Source of the DNA: Nyssa sinensis
Lineage: Eukaryota; Streptophyta; Magnoliopsida; Cornales; Nyssaceae
DNA length: 64,000 bases
Direction of reading: 5' to 3'
Assembly (NCBI GenBank): GCA_008638375.1
Contig: CM018041.1
Coordinates: 10,904,846-10,968,845, forward strand
Every line of letters starts with the position of its first letter. The first letter of the stretch is position 1. The notes beneath the pieces are model-generated. The model had not been told where the DNA came from. It did not search any database and worked only from the letters and a program-made list of their open reading frames with translations. Below are positions 22,808 through 34,726 of the stretch, piece by piece. Position numbers and translations under genes: made by a program.

Positions 22808-23197
22808 AGACCAACCACCCTCTGCCCACTTCTGCACTCTCCCACTCCCTGAATCCTACTCACACACACAACCTCACCCATACCCCTTTGAGTGTGTAAC
22901 ACTCAAAGCCACACACACACACAACCGGCCCACACACACATGCACACACTGTGCACTGTTATGTACATATATATATATATATACACAAATAAATACATAT
23001 ATATATTCTCCAAATTTAAATATGCATATAATATATATATACATGCACATGTAGCATACACATAATTGTACACATACAATACACACATCACATTCTTAAT
23101 AATGATAATAATAATAATAATAATAATTAATTAATTAACAATTGCAAGAATAAATAATAATAATAATAAAAAAAAAAAAAATTTTCATGTTATAACA
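20302..23197 (-). repeat. 3' LTR of the chromovirus (left copy)
   Basis: On the plus strand it begins TGTCACGCCCCG and ends GTTATAACA. It contains AT-palindromic aattaatta-rich sequence (about 21789-21845), a GC-rich block (about 22010-22150), a long (CT)n run (about 22755-22804), CA-rich and TA-rich runs, and an (AAT)n end. The short open frames in it are duplicated in the other LTR and are not supported as genes. Confidence 0.95.
22755..22804. repeat. (CT)n microsatellite inside the left LTR
   Basis: An uninterrupted ct run. The matching run in the right LTR (about 30855-30907) is slightly longer, so it has changed length since insertion. Confidence 0.9.
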
Positions 23198-23199
23198 TC

Positions 23200-23215
23200 C
23201 TTCCCTCCTTACAAA
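23200..23215 (-). promoter_or_regulatory. Polypurine tract of the chromovirus
   Basis: On the minus strand ttgtaaggagggaagga directly precedes the 3' LTR start tgttataac. Confidence 0.85.
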
Positions 23216-23262
23216 AATTTCGTCCCGAAATTTAAAATAACATAGAACCAAAAGAAAATACA

Positions 23263-26200
23263 TCACTGATCAAACAACTCAGGGTACCTAACTCGAACCT
23301 CGGCCTCACGCTCCCACGTAGCCTCCTCAACCCCATGGTGGTTCCAACGAACCTTGACCAAAGGGATGGTCCTGCCTCGCAAAACCTGGTCCCTCGAGTC
23401 CAATATCTCTACGGGTCTCTGGTCATAGGAAGCGTCCCCCTCTAACTGAAGATCTACCCAGTCAAGTACATGTGAGGGGTCGGGATGGTACTTCCTCAGC
23501 ATAGATACATGGAAGACGTCATGAACCCCTGATAGCTGTGGTGGTAAGGCTAGCTTATAAGCCACCTCACCAACTCTCCCAAGTATCTCAAAAGGACCTA
23601 TGAATCGTGGCGATAGCTTCCCACCGCGCCCAAATCTCCTCAACCCTCGTCTGGGAGATACCTTGAGGAACACATGGTCCCCCACCTCAAATGCCAAGGG
23701 CCGCCGCCTCCTATCTGCGTAACTCCTCTGGCGGCTCTGAGCTGTCAACAACCGCTGTCTGATCACCTGTATCTTGTCCGTGGTCTCACGAACAATATCA
23801 GGTCCTAAGGCAGCTGTCTCTCCCACCTCAGTCCAACATACCGGGGAACGGCACGGCCTACCATATAATGCCTCAAACGGTGCCATCTCAATGCTGGACT
23901 GGTAGCTGTTGTTGTAGGCAAACTCAACTAAGGCAAGGTGGTCCTCCCAGCTACCTCTAAAGTCCATGACGCAAGCCCTGAGCATATCCTCCAAGATCTG
24001 AATAGTGCGCTCTGACTGGCCATCTGTCTGTGGGTGGAAGGCAGTACTAAACTGCAGCTGGGTCCCTAAGGCTGTCTGGAAACTCTGCCAGAACCGTGCA
24101 GTGAAACGTGGGTCCCTGTCAGAAACTATGGATACCGGTACCCCATGTAGTCGTACTATCTCTCGAATGTACAACCTACTGAGGGCGTCTGATGAGTCAG
24201 TCACTCTGATCGGTAAGAAATGGGCGGACTTCGTCAGTCTGTCCACAATAACCCAAACCGCATCATGGCCCCTAGGTGACCTCGGAAGACCCATCACGAA
24301 ATCCATGGTAACGTGCTCCCACTTCCACTCGGCGACCGGTAGTGGCTGTAACAAACCTCCAGGCCTCTGGTGCTCAGCCTTCACCTGCTGGCACGTGAGA
24401 CACCTAGCCACAAACTGTGCCATATCTGCCTTCATCCCAGTCCACCAATACTGACGGCGCAGATCATGATACATCTTGGTGCCCCCTGGGTGCACCGCCA
24501 AGCGTGAATGGTGGAAATCCCTAAGGACATCAGTCCTAAGAGACTCGGGAACGAAGACCCTACCCCTGTATCTCAGACCAAGGTCAGAATGGACTGTCCA
24601 TCCCTCAAATCCCTCGGGGCTAGCAATCCGTGCCCTGATCTGCTCAGCCTCGGTATCCAGCAACTGTGCCTCTATAACTCTGGTCAGAAGAGTAGGCTGT
24701 ACACACAAGCTAAACAGGGTGGCGTGTCCCTCAGACTCGGTAAGCTCTAAGTCAAACTCCCCAATAACTCCCATCATCTCCCACTCTCTGATGGCTAGGC
24801 TGGCTAAGGTGCTGCTCGGTCTCCGACTGAGTGCATCAGCTACGACGTTGGCCTTCCCAGGATGGTACTGAAGGTCAAAGTCGTAGTCCTCTAGGTACTC
24901 CATCCATCTCCTCTGTCGAAGGTTCAGATCCTTCTGTGTAAAGATATACCTGAGGCTCTTGTGGTCCGAGAACACCTCAAATCTCACCCCATATAAATAG
25001 TGTCGCCAGCTCTTAAGAGCAAAGATGACGGCAGCCAACTCTAGATCGTGGGTGGGGTAGTTCTTCTCATGGCTCTTCAGCTGGCGAGAACCATAAGCTA
25101 CTACCCGGCCTTCCTGCATCCATACACATCCCAGTCCCTCTCGGGAAGCATCACAGTACACTGTATAGCCCAGGCCTCCCTCGGGGATAATCAGGACGGG
25201 AGCTGAAGTCAATCTCCTCTTCAGCTCCTGAAATGACTGCTCACAGTCGTCAGTCCACTGAAATCTGACGCCCTTGCGCGTCAGTCGGGTCATCGGTGCG
25301 ACAAGTCGGGAAAATCCCTCTACAAAACGGCGGTAGTACCCTGCTAACCCCAAGAAACTCCGTATCTCAAATACGTTCCTCGGCCTCTCCCAGCTCATAA
25401 CAGAGTCGACCTTCGAAGGGTCAACAGATACTCCACTCCCAGATACCACGTGGCCCAAAAACTGCACCTCTTGGAGCCAGAACTCGCACTTGGAGAGCTT
25501 GGCAAACAGCCTATGCTCTCTCAAGATCTGTAACACAGTCCGTAGGTGGAAAGCATGCTCATCCTCAGAAGGTGAGTAAATCAAGATATCGTCCACAAAC
25601 ACCACCACGAACTGATCTATGTACTGACCGAAGACACGGTGCATCAAATCCATGAATGCCGCTGGGGCATTCGTCACACCAAATGGCATCACCACGAACT
25701 CAAAGTGACCATAGCGAGTGCGGAAGGCTGTCTTCGCTATGTCCTCCTCTCGCACTCTCAACTGATGATACCCAGACCGAAGATCAATCTTCGAGAAACA
25801 TCTCGAACCTCTCAACTGATCAAACAAGTCATCGATTCTGGGTAACGGGTACTTGTTCTTGATAGTCACCCGGTTCAGCCTCCGGTAGTCCACACATAAT
25901 CGCAACGTCCCGTCCTTCTTCTTCGCAAAGAGTGCTGAGGCACCCCAAGGAGAAGTGCTAGGACGGATGAACCCCTTACCCTGAAGGTCAGTCAGCAGCT
26001 CTCTCAGCTCTGCTGGAGCCATGCGGTATGGTGGAATAGATATGGGTACAGTACCGGGGATAAGCTCAATGGTAAACTCCACCTCCCGCCTCGGGGGTAA
26101 ACTAGTCAAACTGTCAGGAAACACGTCAGGAAACTCCTCTACCACTGGTGGTAACACCACCACTGTAGCCTCACTATCCCCTGCAATCATACTGGCCAAC

Positions 26201-27507
26201 ATATAGCTATGGGCTCCCCAACTCCTAGAGTCGTACAAGGGTGGTACCAGGAAGTCCCCACGGTCCCCCGTGAAATAAAAACAATCCCCCTCAGGGGTAC
26301 ACACTGTAACTCTCCCCCTGAAACAATCGATGCTAGCCCGGAAGGTAAACAGCCAATCCATACCCAAGATAATGTCGAAGCTAGTCATATCAAGCACAAT
26401 AAAATCAAAACAGAGAGTACGGTCAGCTATCTCAAGTGAACAACCCCTACAAATCCTGGTCAGTGTCACACTACCCCCAACAGGAGTATCAACACGTAGC
26501 GGTGGATCTAACCGGTCTATAGTCAACCCCAATGTCATGGCAAATGCAGTGGATATGAAAGAATGCGATGCACCAGAATCTATCAACACGCTAGCCCATG
26601 AACTGAACATAAGAAAGATACCTCGCACTACTGATGGCCCAGCAGTAGAAGCCTCTGGGGTAGTGACTGCGTATACCCTGCCCTGTACAGTCTGACCCTG
26701 TCTGCCTCCCCCTCTCTGCCCCTGCTGTCCTCCCCCTCTCGGGGCTGGGGCTCTAACACTCAAGGCTGAGGATGCTGGCTGATAGTAAGGTGCCGGGGGT
26801 CTATAGCCTGACTGTGTCTGGGGTAAAGGCACCTGGGCGGGCTGGAAATAGTGGGACCTCGGTGCACTCTGGGAAGTCTGCCCCTGAGGACAGTGGGCCT
26901 TGACATGGCCCGGCTGATGACATGTATAGCACACTGGAGTGGCCCTCCAAGCCTGACTCTGAGACTGGGATGGGAGTGGTAGCTGGCTCGGTCCTGTCCC
27001 TGATCCCTGACTAGGATCTCTCTGTGGGCAATCAGCCATCCTGTGGCCAGGCTGTCCACACTGGTAGCATGTGATGGTCAGCTGTGGTGCCCCTCCTCGA
27101 GGAGTAGTAGACATAGTGGGCTGGGGTGCTAAAAGCTGCATAGGTCTCTGGGATGTAGATGGAGAAGAGGTACCGCCTCGGAACCTCTTCGGCGGTCTCC
27201 TACCAGAATGAGCTGGGACGGTCACGGTAGGCTGAGCTGGTGTAAGTGCTAGTGCTGTGGCTGGCCTGGTCTGAGTCCGGGACTCCCTAATCCCTCTGAG
27301 AGCTGTCAACTCCCTCTCTACCCTCGTGGCCCTGATCACAGCCTCCTCGTAAGTGTCAATGATGTGACCCGCCAGTCTATCCCTGATAGAGGTCTTCAGC
27401 CCCTCTAGAAAATGATAAACTCTCAGCTCCTCCACCCCAACAATGTGCGGGGCAAACCTGCCCAATGCGGTAAACTGGGACTCATACTGTGTCACGGTCA
27501 TGTCCCT
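23263..27507 (-). CDS. gag C-terminus plus pol polyprotein of the chromovirus
   Basis: One long open frame of about 1,412 residues from the first ATG after the gag TAG (27501). Numbering from that Met: two CCHC knuckles ([14 protein letters not shown] about 145-158; [14 protein letters not shown] about 191-204); protease with [12 protein letters not shown] (about 306-317); reverse transcriptase about 500-680 with [20 protein letters not shown] and FVDDILIYS; RNase H with [11 protein letters not shown] and [11 protein letters not shown]; integrase with its HHCC block, [15 protein letters not shown] and GQSERTIQ (the D, D and E of the catalytic triad); and a C-terminal chromodomain with [16 protein letters not shown]. 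Chromodomains in this group steer integration to particular chromatin. The frame is the same as the upstream gag frame, so the natural product was a single gag-pol polyprotein. Confidence 0.95.
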   Translation of the reverse strand, partial: RDMTVTQYESQFTALGRFAPHIVGVEELRVYHFLEGLKTSIRDRLAGHIIDTYEEAVIRATRVERELTALRGIRESRTQTRPATALALTPAQPTVTVPAHSGRRPPKRFRGGTSSPSTSQRPMQLLAPQPTMSTTPRGGAPQLTITCYQCGQPGHRMADCPQRDPSQGSGTGPSQLPLPSQSQSQAWRATPVCYTCHQPGHVKAHCPQGQTSQSAPRSHYFQPAQVPLPQTQSGYRPPAPYYQPASSALSVRAPAPRGGGQQGQRGGGRQGQTVQGRVYAVTTPEASTAGPSVVRGIFLMFSSWASVLIDSGASHSFISTAFAMTLGLTIDRLDPPLRVDTPVGGSVTLTRICRGCSLEIADRTLCFDFIVLDMTSFDIILGMDWLFTFRASIDCFRGRVTVCTPEGDCFYFTGDRGDFLVPPLYDSRSWGAHSYMLASMIAGDSEATVVVLPPVVEEFPDVFPDSLTSLPPRREVEFTIELIPGTVPISIPPYRMAPAELRELLTDLQGKGFIRPSTSPWGASALFAKKKDGTLRLCVDYRRLNRVTIKNKYPLPRIDDLFDQLRGSRCFSKIDLRSGYHQLRVREEDIAKTAFRTRYGHFEFVVMPFGVTNAPAAFMDLMHRVFGQYIDQFVVVFVDDILIYSPSEDEHAFHLRTVLQILREHRLFAKLSKCEFWLQEVQFLGHVVSGSGVSVDPSKVDSVMSWERPRNVFEIRSFLGLAGYYRRFVEGFSRLVAPMTRLTRKGVRFQWTDDCEQSFQELKRRLTSAPVLIIPEGGLGYTVYCDASREGLGCVWMQEGRVVAYGSRQLKSHEKNYPTHDLELAAVIFALKSWRHYLYGVRFEVFSDHKSLRYIFTQKDLNLRQRRWMEYLEDYDFDLQYHPGKANVVADALSRRPSSTLASLAIREWEMMGVIGEFDLELTESEGHATLFSLCVQPTLLTRVIEAQLLDTEAEQIRARIASPEGFEGWTVHSDLGLRYRGRVFVPESLRTDVLRDFHHSRLAVHPGGTKMYHDLRRQYWWTGMKADMAQFVARCLTCQQVKAEHQRPGGLLQPLPVAEWKWEHVTMDFVMGLPRSPRGHDAVWVIVDRLTKSAHFLPIRVTDSSDALSRLYIREIVRLHGVPVSIVSDRDPRFTARFWQSFQTALGTQLQFSTAFHPQTDGQSERTIQILEDMLRACVMDFRGSWEDHLALVEFAYNNSYQSSIEMAPFEALYGRPCRSPVCWTEVGETAALGPDIVRETTDKIQVIRQRLLTAQSRQRSYADRRRRPLAFEVGDHVFLKVSPRRGLRRFGRGGKLSPRFIGPFEILGRVGEVAYKLALPPQLSGVHDVFHVSMLRKYHPDPSHVLDWVDLQLEGDASYDQRPVEILDSRDQVLRGRTIPLVKVRWNHHGVEEATWEREAEVRVRYPELFDQ

Positions 27508-28191
27508 CTATAGTAAGGTCTCAAACTCTCTCCTGAACCCGACCCTAGCAGTCGCTGGAAAGTAGTGCTCATTGAACATGGCCACAAATGCATCCCACCC
27601 CTCTCCGAACCTGCTAATCCTGCCGGCAGATACCTTCCACCACTGGCTCGCTAGCCCTGTAAACTGGAAGGTGGCACATCGTATCCTCAGGTGTGGCTCA
27701 TCAATCCCTAGTGAGTCCAGGATCCTCACAATCTGGTCCAACCACTCCTCGGCCACCAAAGGATCAGGCTGTCCTGCAAATGACGGTGGCCTCATACGCT
27801 GAAACGCCTTCATGACGAAGGTGTCTCTGGTCTCCCCACCGGCCGCTCTGGCCGCGGCACCGGCAGCCCTGGCCTCGGCATCAGCAGCCCTGGCCTCAGC
27901 ATCAGTGGTCCGGGCATCCTGCATAGCACGGAAACACTCCTGTATAATGGTCGCCAAATCTCTGGCGCCAATAGTCTGCCCCACCTCCTCCACAGGGGCT
28001 GGAGCAACATCCTCCTCAGCTGTACTATGCTCAGGAACGTCAGCTGGGGCAACTACCTCCTCAACCACGTCAGGAATAGGGGCAGCAGCTCTGGGTCTGC
28101 CACGACGAGGCTGGGCGGCACCTCGAGGCGCACCTCTACCCCTACCCCCTCTGGGTGGTCTGCCTCTCGTAGGAGCTCGTCTAGGAGGCAT
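27508..28191 (-). CDS. gag N-terminus of the chromovirus, ended by a premature TAG
   Basis: The best start is the ATG at 28191 (MPPRRAPTRGRPPRGGRGRG), giving about 227 residues; an earlier in-frame ATG at 28224 adds 11 hydrophobic residues and is less likely. A basic RG-rich N-terminus is followed by an alanine-rich helix with repeated DAEARAA units, then the capsid domain (FQRMRPPSFAGQPDPLVAEE, LASQWWK, FNEHYFPATARVGFRREFE). The frame stops at a TAG (27508-27510) in the middle of the capsid domain and continues in the same phase in the downstream frame. Readthrough at this place is not known for the family, so I read it as a nonsense mutation. It also lacks the CARYYA-type context that favours plant readthrough. 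Confidence 0.9.
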   Translation of the reverse strand: MPPRRAPTRGRPPRGGRGRGAPRGAAQPRRGRPRAAAPIPDVVEEVVAPADVPEHSTAEEDVAPAPVEEVGQTIGARDLATIIQECFRAMQDARTTDAEARAADAEARAAGAAARAAGGETRDTFVMKAFQRMRPPSFAGQPDPLVAEEWLDQIVRILDSLGIDEPHLRIRCATFQFTGLASQWWKVSAGRISRFGEGWDAFVAMFNEHYFPATARVGFRREFETLL

Positions 28192-28385
28192 ATCTACAAG
28201 TTCAAAGGAAAATTTTAGTATCACTTCTTCACGTAATCACAATAAGGCATGCATTAGGACACATAATCACGTAGCACATAAGATCCTATCACAAGCTGCT
28301 AACAGTTCACACTAAGTCTTATTCTCTTCTCTAGGGTCTCATGGTGTTAAACAACACCCCACAGTCTCTAGGTATTCGAACCTAT

Positions 28386-28400
28386 GCTCTGATACCACGT
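28386..28400 (-). promoter_or_regulatory. tRNA-Met primer-binding site of the chromovirus
   Basis: On the minus strand tggtatcagagc lies three bases after the 5' LTR end and matches the plant initiator tRNA-Met. Confidence 0.88.
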
Positions 28401-30850
28401 TGTCACGCCCCGAATTTTCCACGAACCCGGGCGCGAGTAACGAGACAGAAAGTAAAATAATAAAAGGACAAAAGTAATTAAATTCAATAAACATGCGTCC
28501 ATCATCATCCATACATAGAGTAACATCGAATACATTGTTCATCAGTCATTCGGGCTTAAGCCCTTACATAACAAAATACAAGTCTCATGGATCACAAATA
28601 CATCACGTGTTTCGCCCTCTCAGGGCATCACTAAGTCTCATGTGGCTGGAGGATCCTCATCTGAAAATGTTGCCCACGAATGGGTCAGCACAACTGCTGG
28701 TATGATGAAATGCTAATGCCAGAAATAAAGCTAAGGCGTGGCATGTGCAAAGTGTACATTTATTTCTAAATGACATTCAAGCATCGCAGTAATATATATG
28801 AATGGTATGTATGACACACCCATGCACAACTCTATGCCACACCCATGTCTCATTTACGGGTACTCCCCGATGGCACGAAGTACCAATGCAATGGCCAATT
28901 TTGGGTTTTTCACCACAGGATCTACACCCTCATAATGCAAAGCACCACGTGCTTACCCACGCCATGTTCTCAAAGGATTCATCATATGCCAATATGTCAA
29001 TGCAATCTCAATGATACATGGTTTCCACAATATAGCATGCTCGAGACAATAATATATAAATCACCTAACTGATTCCACATGCAATCATATCTCGTAAAAT
29101 CAACATATACACATGTCGTGAGTCACATTCATCATTCACTAAATATTCATAAGGTACAAGTAACATGTAAGCATGTGAACAACCAATTCCAAATAAACGG
29201 TAAACACATTACAGATAAACACATACAGCATTCAGTCATTCACAAATATTCCTAACTTAACTTCATTTCTAACACTAGCAAAACACCATACCTGATGGGT
29301 TGGTATCAACCCTAGAAGATTGAGCACTATATGTAACTGAACGGGCGGACGAAAATGTAGGAGATCAGATCGCCTCCTCCTGTCCTGTCAGTGTCCCTAA
29401 AAGTAGGAATTACAATTCAGTCCATTGTTGTTTGAATGTACGCTATTCATCAAATTTTATGTCTTTAAATTCATAGGTTTCTATTCTGCTAAATTAAACT
29501 CTACCATTGGTTTTAGAACGTTTAAGAAAGTAAGTCTAGGTTTTCGTAGAACTCAATTCGGGCACCGGGGTTCAAAAGGGCAAAACAGTTATTTTGCACT
29601 TTACACGTGTCCTTACATTTCGTGACCTCTTTTCACAAATCGGACTCCACGGTTGAGTCCGGAATGTTCGAGATAATAAAATTCCACTATTTGTTTACCT
29701 AATTCGGAGTTCGTTTGACTGTGTTTCAATCTAGGGGCATTTTGGTAATTTTAAGGGTTACTACGGGTCTTTTATTTTTCGGGACCCCGTCTCGTAAAAC
29801 GGACCTCACCATTGGTCTCAGAATAGTCGAGATAGTCAAAATACACTAATGACTTGTCTCATTTGGACTCCGGGATGCTTTCGAATATTTAATTAATTAA
29901 ATTAATTTAATTAAATAATTAATTAATTAATTTAATTAATATTTTATTAATAATTTAATCAGGTGGGTCAAAGCGTAATTTCTAACAGTTGGGGGGTCAA
30001 TTTGTAATTTCCGAAAATTCAGGGTTAGGGTTCAAATTCAAAAGGTTCAAATTCAAAGGTTTAAATTCTAAAAGGTTCAAATTCATTTAATTTAAAACAA
30101 TGGCTGACACGTGGCAGGGGCGACCCGTACCCGCCCGAACCAGACCCGGATCCGACCCGAGAACCGACCCAACCCCCACCTTCTTCCCCGATTTTCCGGT
30201 GAAGCAGCGGTAGGGTTCCGGCGCCTTCTCCGGCGCCGGCGACCGACCTCCGGCGTGTTTTCCCCATTTTCAAAATGCCATTTCCTCCCTTTTTTCACGT
30301 AGATCACATCCCCAACCCCCATTTCCCTCAAAACCCCCTCCATCTCCACGAAATAGAGGGTCAAACCCCCGGTCAACTCTCCGGCCACCCATTTTTCCCC
30401 CATTTTCCCCCACGATTTTGAACCCAATTCAATCCCATTCACTTTCTGCACCTCATAGGGTTATTTTAGGATCATTTGAAGGAAGTTTTACACATGAAAT
30501 GTTGAGGTTCAACCTCCATGGCCGAGACCTGCAACTAGGGATTTCTCCCTAGTTTCTCAACCATTCATTCTCATTCTTCTTGCAAAATGATCCCTACATT
30601 ATGCTCTCTAAGATCCTATAATTCAAATCAATTAAAATGCTTTAAAAAAATTTGAAACAGAAGTGACCCACTTACAATTTTTCTTGGCCGTTTCTCTCTC
30701 TAGCCGTGCCCACTTCCACCTTTCTGGTTCCTCCTCGAGCCTCCTCTCCTTCTTCACAGTCTAGAACTCTCTCTCTCTCTCTGTTTCTCTCTTCTTTCTC
30801 TTTCTTTCCTTCTCTTTTCTTCTCACCCGAGACACACCCTCATTTCTCTA

Positions 30851-30910
<60 letters not shown>

Positions 30911-31294
30911 AGACCAACCACCCTCTGCCCACTTCTGCACTCTCCCACTCCCTGAATCCTACTCACACACACAACCTCACCCATACCCCTTTGAGTGTGT
31001 AACACTCAAAGCCACACACACACACAACCGGCCCACACACACATGCACACACTGTGCACTGTTATGTACATATATATATATATACACAAATAAATACATA
31101 TATATATTCTCCAAATTTAAATATGCATATAATATATATATACATGCACATGTAGCATACACATAATTGTACACATACAATACACACATCACATTCTTAA
31201 TAATGATAATAATAATAATAATAATAATAATTAATTAACAATTGCAAGAATAAATAATAATAATAATAAAAAAAAAAAATTTCATGTTATAACA
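28401..31294 (-). repeat. 5' LTR of the chromovirus (right copy)
   Basis: Near-identical to 20302-23197. Visible changes include c/t in the first 20 bases (cccacg versus tccacg), t/g at ctatttgtttacc and microsatellite lengths. Confidence 0.95.
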
Positions 31295-31430
31295 AACAAT
31301 ATCCATATTACAAAGGAAATTTCGTCAAAAAATTATGTTTTTTCAATAAGGTTTCATCAAAAATCCTCTATCCACATAACCAAGACAAAGAAAATTCTTT
31401 GTCCACAAAATAAGACAGAGAAATTTGAGC

Positions 31431-31790
31431 AATTTCTTAAAAAACATATATATTACGCATGTTTTTAATAATGCATCAAACAATCTTTCTCCCTTAATAA
31501 AGTGGTAATACTCCAACATTGATAAAATAAAATAAAAATAGATAGAGAAAAGAATATACAACTAAAAAAATATAGCAACAAAAAAAGTTTCTCGAACAAA
31601 GAATTTTGAGAAATTTCTTAAACGAAAAAAAATATTACACATGTTTTTAACAATGCATCAAACAATCTTTGTTCCTTAGAAAAGTGGTAATACTCTAACA
31701 TTCATAAAAAAAAAAAAAAAATAGATAGAGAAAACAATACATAACTAAAAAAAAAAAATAGTAACAAAGAAATATTTCTCAGACAGAGAA
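31431..31790. repeat. Diverged tandem duplication, about 181-bp unit
   Basis: aatttcttaa followed by catgtttttaa.aatgcatcaaacaatctt occurs at about 31431 and again at about 31612. Both units continue with aaagtggtaatactc.aacatt and tagatagagaaaa.aata. Similarity is about 80-85%. Confidence 0.75.
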
Positions 31791-31903
31791 ATTTCTCTAT
31801 ACGAAAATTCTCTATTTCTTTAATGTTTAATGGTAGTTTTTAAATAACAGTGGAATCAACAGCTCACAACCAAAAATTCTCATTCCAAAAATTATGTCTG
31901 ACT

Positions 31904-32285
31904 TGATATAGGACAGAATTGGTGTCCTAAAAATAATAAAAGTTATTTTATAGTTGTATTAGATTGTTTAGTTTTAATTTTGATTTATTGCTAGTTTCCT
32001 AATTTTATTAGTATTAGAATAGGAAATATAAGAATTAGTAGTTTCCTATTCAAATTAATAATTATTATTGTAATAGGATTAGTCTAAAAATAGAAATTCT
32101 GATTTTTTAGTTCAAGTAATAGTATTTTAGAATTATAAATATGATGTAATAGCTCTTTATGGTTATTTTTTTTATCAATATTAATTCAATTTTGAATTTT
32201 AGAGAATTATTTTCTTTGGTGGGTGAGAAGTCCACATGTTACTTGTTTTATAAGAATTCGATGTGTTTGATTTTCTTTTTCACGT
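31904..32285 (+). repeat. Decayed LTR of the TR-GAG family
   Basis: It begins tgatataggacagaattgg and is collinear with the LTR at 16066-16514 through aggattagt, aaatatgatgtaatag, ttaattcaatt and gggtgagaagtcc. About 75-80% similar with indels. The last 60-100 bases of the LTR are not recognisable and there is no internal region or partner LTR, so it is a solo or truncated LTR. Confidence 0.75.
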
Positions 32286-33332
32286 TTTTATTCTGCATTA
32301 CAATTTAAATAAAGATTTTTTTTTTGTGAAGTATACTTGCATTAAAAACAAAAAAACAAACTTTAGTATTCCCATGGTTTTTTATTTAAGGATTAATTAG
32401 AGGCAAGTCCCTCAAAATAAGTGTTTGGAACTTAAAGCTCAAGGGAGAACATAGTAACCCGAAAAGTTCCTCGAGTTTTAATTTGACTAAGCCTAGATCC
32501 AAAATTGTTGAGTTCATCAGTGGCAAGTCCCTTCAAAAGTACTAAATTATTGTGAAGTCTAACCATTTTCCACGTTGTTGCTAAAAGACAATTGAATATG
32601 TTTTCGTTTACCTCTAGTCTATTTTAATAAGTTGTCATTTTTATTTTTTTTAATATGACTATAATACTTTTATATATGATTTATCTCCTTACGCGATCCA
32701 CAATCACCTTTTTCCCACCTCAAAATCATCACCATCACAGTACACTCTCAATTTCTTTTGGCCATCAACACAATATAGATGCATTTTTAAAGTTTTACAC
32801 TTTAACAACTAGTTTTTTAATTACTTGTGATTTAAATGCTAATTTTTTTTTTTTTACAAGTTCTCACATCTTTTAAAGTCAATTTTCACCGTGTGACAAA
32901 ATCTCAATAAAATTAAATAAAATTGAATTTGTTTTCAATTTTTATAAAACTATAAAATTTTATACTTTCAAGATTACACTTTTGTTGAGACGAAATTTTA
33001 TAGTTTTAAATCGATTTTTTTTCTTCGAAATTTTATAGTTAATATGGATTTTATTTGATAAAATCTCAATTTTTAGAATTTAAATATATAAATTTTATTT
33101 AAAATAAATTTATAAATCTTATTTTTGACGCATTCCCAAACAAGCTTTAAATGTCATTAACTCGTCAAATAAGAAAAAAAAACTCATGGAAGTAGCAGTT
33201 TTTACTCGTACTGTGCAAATTGTGGCGCAATATTAGTGGAAACGACGTCAATGTGGTCGGCGCATAAATAGACTCAAAAGGACAAAATCAAACGAAACAT
33301 ACGCTTCAACTCAAGGTTTTCCACCCTTTCAC

Positions 33333-33350
33333 GCTATATATATATATATT
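33333..33350 (+). promoter_or_regulatory. Candidate TATA region of the TRM-like gene
   Basis: gctatatatatatatatta lies about 300 bp before the first candidate ATG. It may be only a TA repeat. Confidence 0.3.
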
Positions 33351-33640
33351 ACTTTCAGGTCTTCGTCCTTCTAATCATATCTATAGCCGTTGACTCTGCA
33401 ATACTCAATATTTGATCCATATTTCAATCAAACCGGCCACTATTTTCGATTTCGCTTATGTTCTGTCTCCGACCAAATAAGCCAAAATTCAAGTTTTTCT
33501 GACTCGTGATTTCCTCGGATTCTTCCAACTATGTTGGGCGTGCATGTCTTTGCTTGAACTTCAATCTGTCCTCGATTCTATATATTATTACTTTGTTATT
33601 ATTGAAAACAATATAAATTTTGACAGAGAAAAACCCTGTA

Positions 33641-33709
33641 ATGGCAAAATTGAATCGCGGTTATATAAGCACGGCTGATCATCAACCCAGTTGTGTTTTG
33701 CCATTGAAG
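33641..33709 (+). CDS. First coding-capable exon of the TRM-like gene (upstream ORF or alternative N-terminus)
   Basis: ATG at 33641 opens a 23-codon frame (MAKLNRGYISTADHQPSCVL...) ending at a GTTAGC donor at 33710. Spliced to the next exon (34639-34729) it runs 22 more codons and stops, so it would be a 45-codon upstream ORF. Spliced directly to the exon at 35072, skipping the middle exon, it stays in phase 0 and would add 23 residues to the protein. Which form is used cannot be told from sequence. Confidence 0.4.
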
Positions 33710-34726
33710 GTTAGCAAATTTTGTTTCTTGGTTGACTTTGGGGTTCCTTTGCGGAGATTATGATTGAGTTGAATATTGGGTTTCGAGTTTTGCGTGTGCT
33801 TTTATCAAATAATGTTTTGTGTCGGAGTAAAACTTTTGCTACAGTGATGTTCTGTTATAGTGGAATTGATATGATTGTGTTTCATTTCCATTGCATTTTT
33901 TACGGCTATTATTATTGTTGTTATCATTGATTATGATGGTCGGTTGTTTTAATTGTTGGAAGTTTAATGTTTGAATTTATGTTTTTAATGATTGCCTGTT
34001 TCATCCACTTTACAACATTTTCTTCCCACTTGTTCTTTAATTTTCAGACAATTTTCTTTCTTTTCACTTGTTGATGAATTAATGAAAAGGCTTCTAGAAG
34101 CTTCCTTTTGGTCTTTGGGGCACACATATCATCTGCTCACATGCGTTGTGAAGTTTCAATTGGGATTAGATTACAATTCTCTCTCTCACTCTCACTCTTC
34201 CCCTTTTGTATACTTTGCTTGAGAAATGGTAGAAATGATATAAGCTGTGGTGTGTTCAAGATCAACCTTTTCCTTATTTGGTTAAAAGATTTTCTTGTCT
34301 GGATTTCAAGCAGGTCATTGTTTGTTTACTAGCTTAAAATTCATCCTTAAATGTTTTTGGTTAGAGGTAGTTATCTCCTTTATGCCTCTTTCCAATATTA
34401 TCTTTATAGAATCATTAAATGAGCTTTAGACATGTAATATTCATTCTCTGTTATTCCTGTTTTTTTTAAACCTCGTAGAAATTGCTTTAAACTATGATTT
34501 TTTCCTCTTAAATTGGAACAAAAATTCGGTCATAGTGTACATTCTTCATTAGTTGTATTCTTGCCTTAGTTTTACATGTAGTTATTTTCCCTATAGTCTT
34601 GCTGATTGTTCATTACAATATGATGTATAAATTTCCAGGAAACCAGCAGAATCAAAAGAGTAGAGAGAAGCTTCAGATTTGGCATCCAATTCTGGTTCTT
34701 GATGTAGTTGTAGCACAGAGGAAAAT

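Larger units (their letters stand above)
20302..31294 (-). mobile_element. Young Ty3/Gypsy chromovirus with 2.9-kb LTRs (Tekay/Del-like)
   Basis: The 10,993-bp element runs on the minus strand. LTRs of 2,896 and 2,894 bp are nearly identical (a few substitutions plus microsatellite length changes), and the 5-bp target duplication AACAA is perfect (20297-20301 and 31295-31299). Internal order on the minus strand: tRNA-Met primer site, gag, protease, RT, RNase H, integrase, chromodomain, purine tract. The large LTRs plus a C-terminal chromodomain fit the Tekay/Del group; that lineage call is from family knowledge. All catalytic motifs I can check are present. The only coding lesion seen is one in-frame TAG in gag. 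By LTR identity it is the youngest insertion in the window. Confidence 0.95.
31300..33332. other. AT-rich intergenic DNA
   Basis: No gene is supported. It contains a roughly 181-bp tandem duplication, an old LTR remnant and poly-A/T runs, followed by the presumed promoter region of the TRM-like gene. Confidence 0.6.

Noticed and set aside
20394..22852. Several 60-120-codon frames in the left chromovirus LTR
   Set aside because: The same frames recur in the right LTR. They come from GC-rich and CT-repeat LTR sequence and have no gene-like domains.
22607..22852. Serine/leucine-rich frame
   Set aside because: It is a translation of the (CT)n microsatellite.
24005..26695. Plus-strand frames opposite the chromovirus pol
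   Set aside because: They are shadows of the 1,412-residue minus-strand frame, which carries all the domains.
27505..27515. Programmed gag-pol readthrough site
   Set aside because: The stop lies inside the capsid domain, not at a gag-pol boundary, and lacks a known readthrough context.
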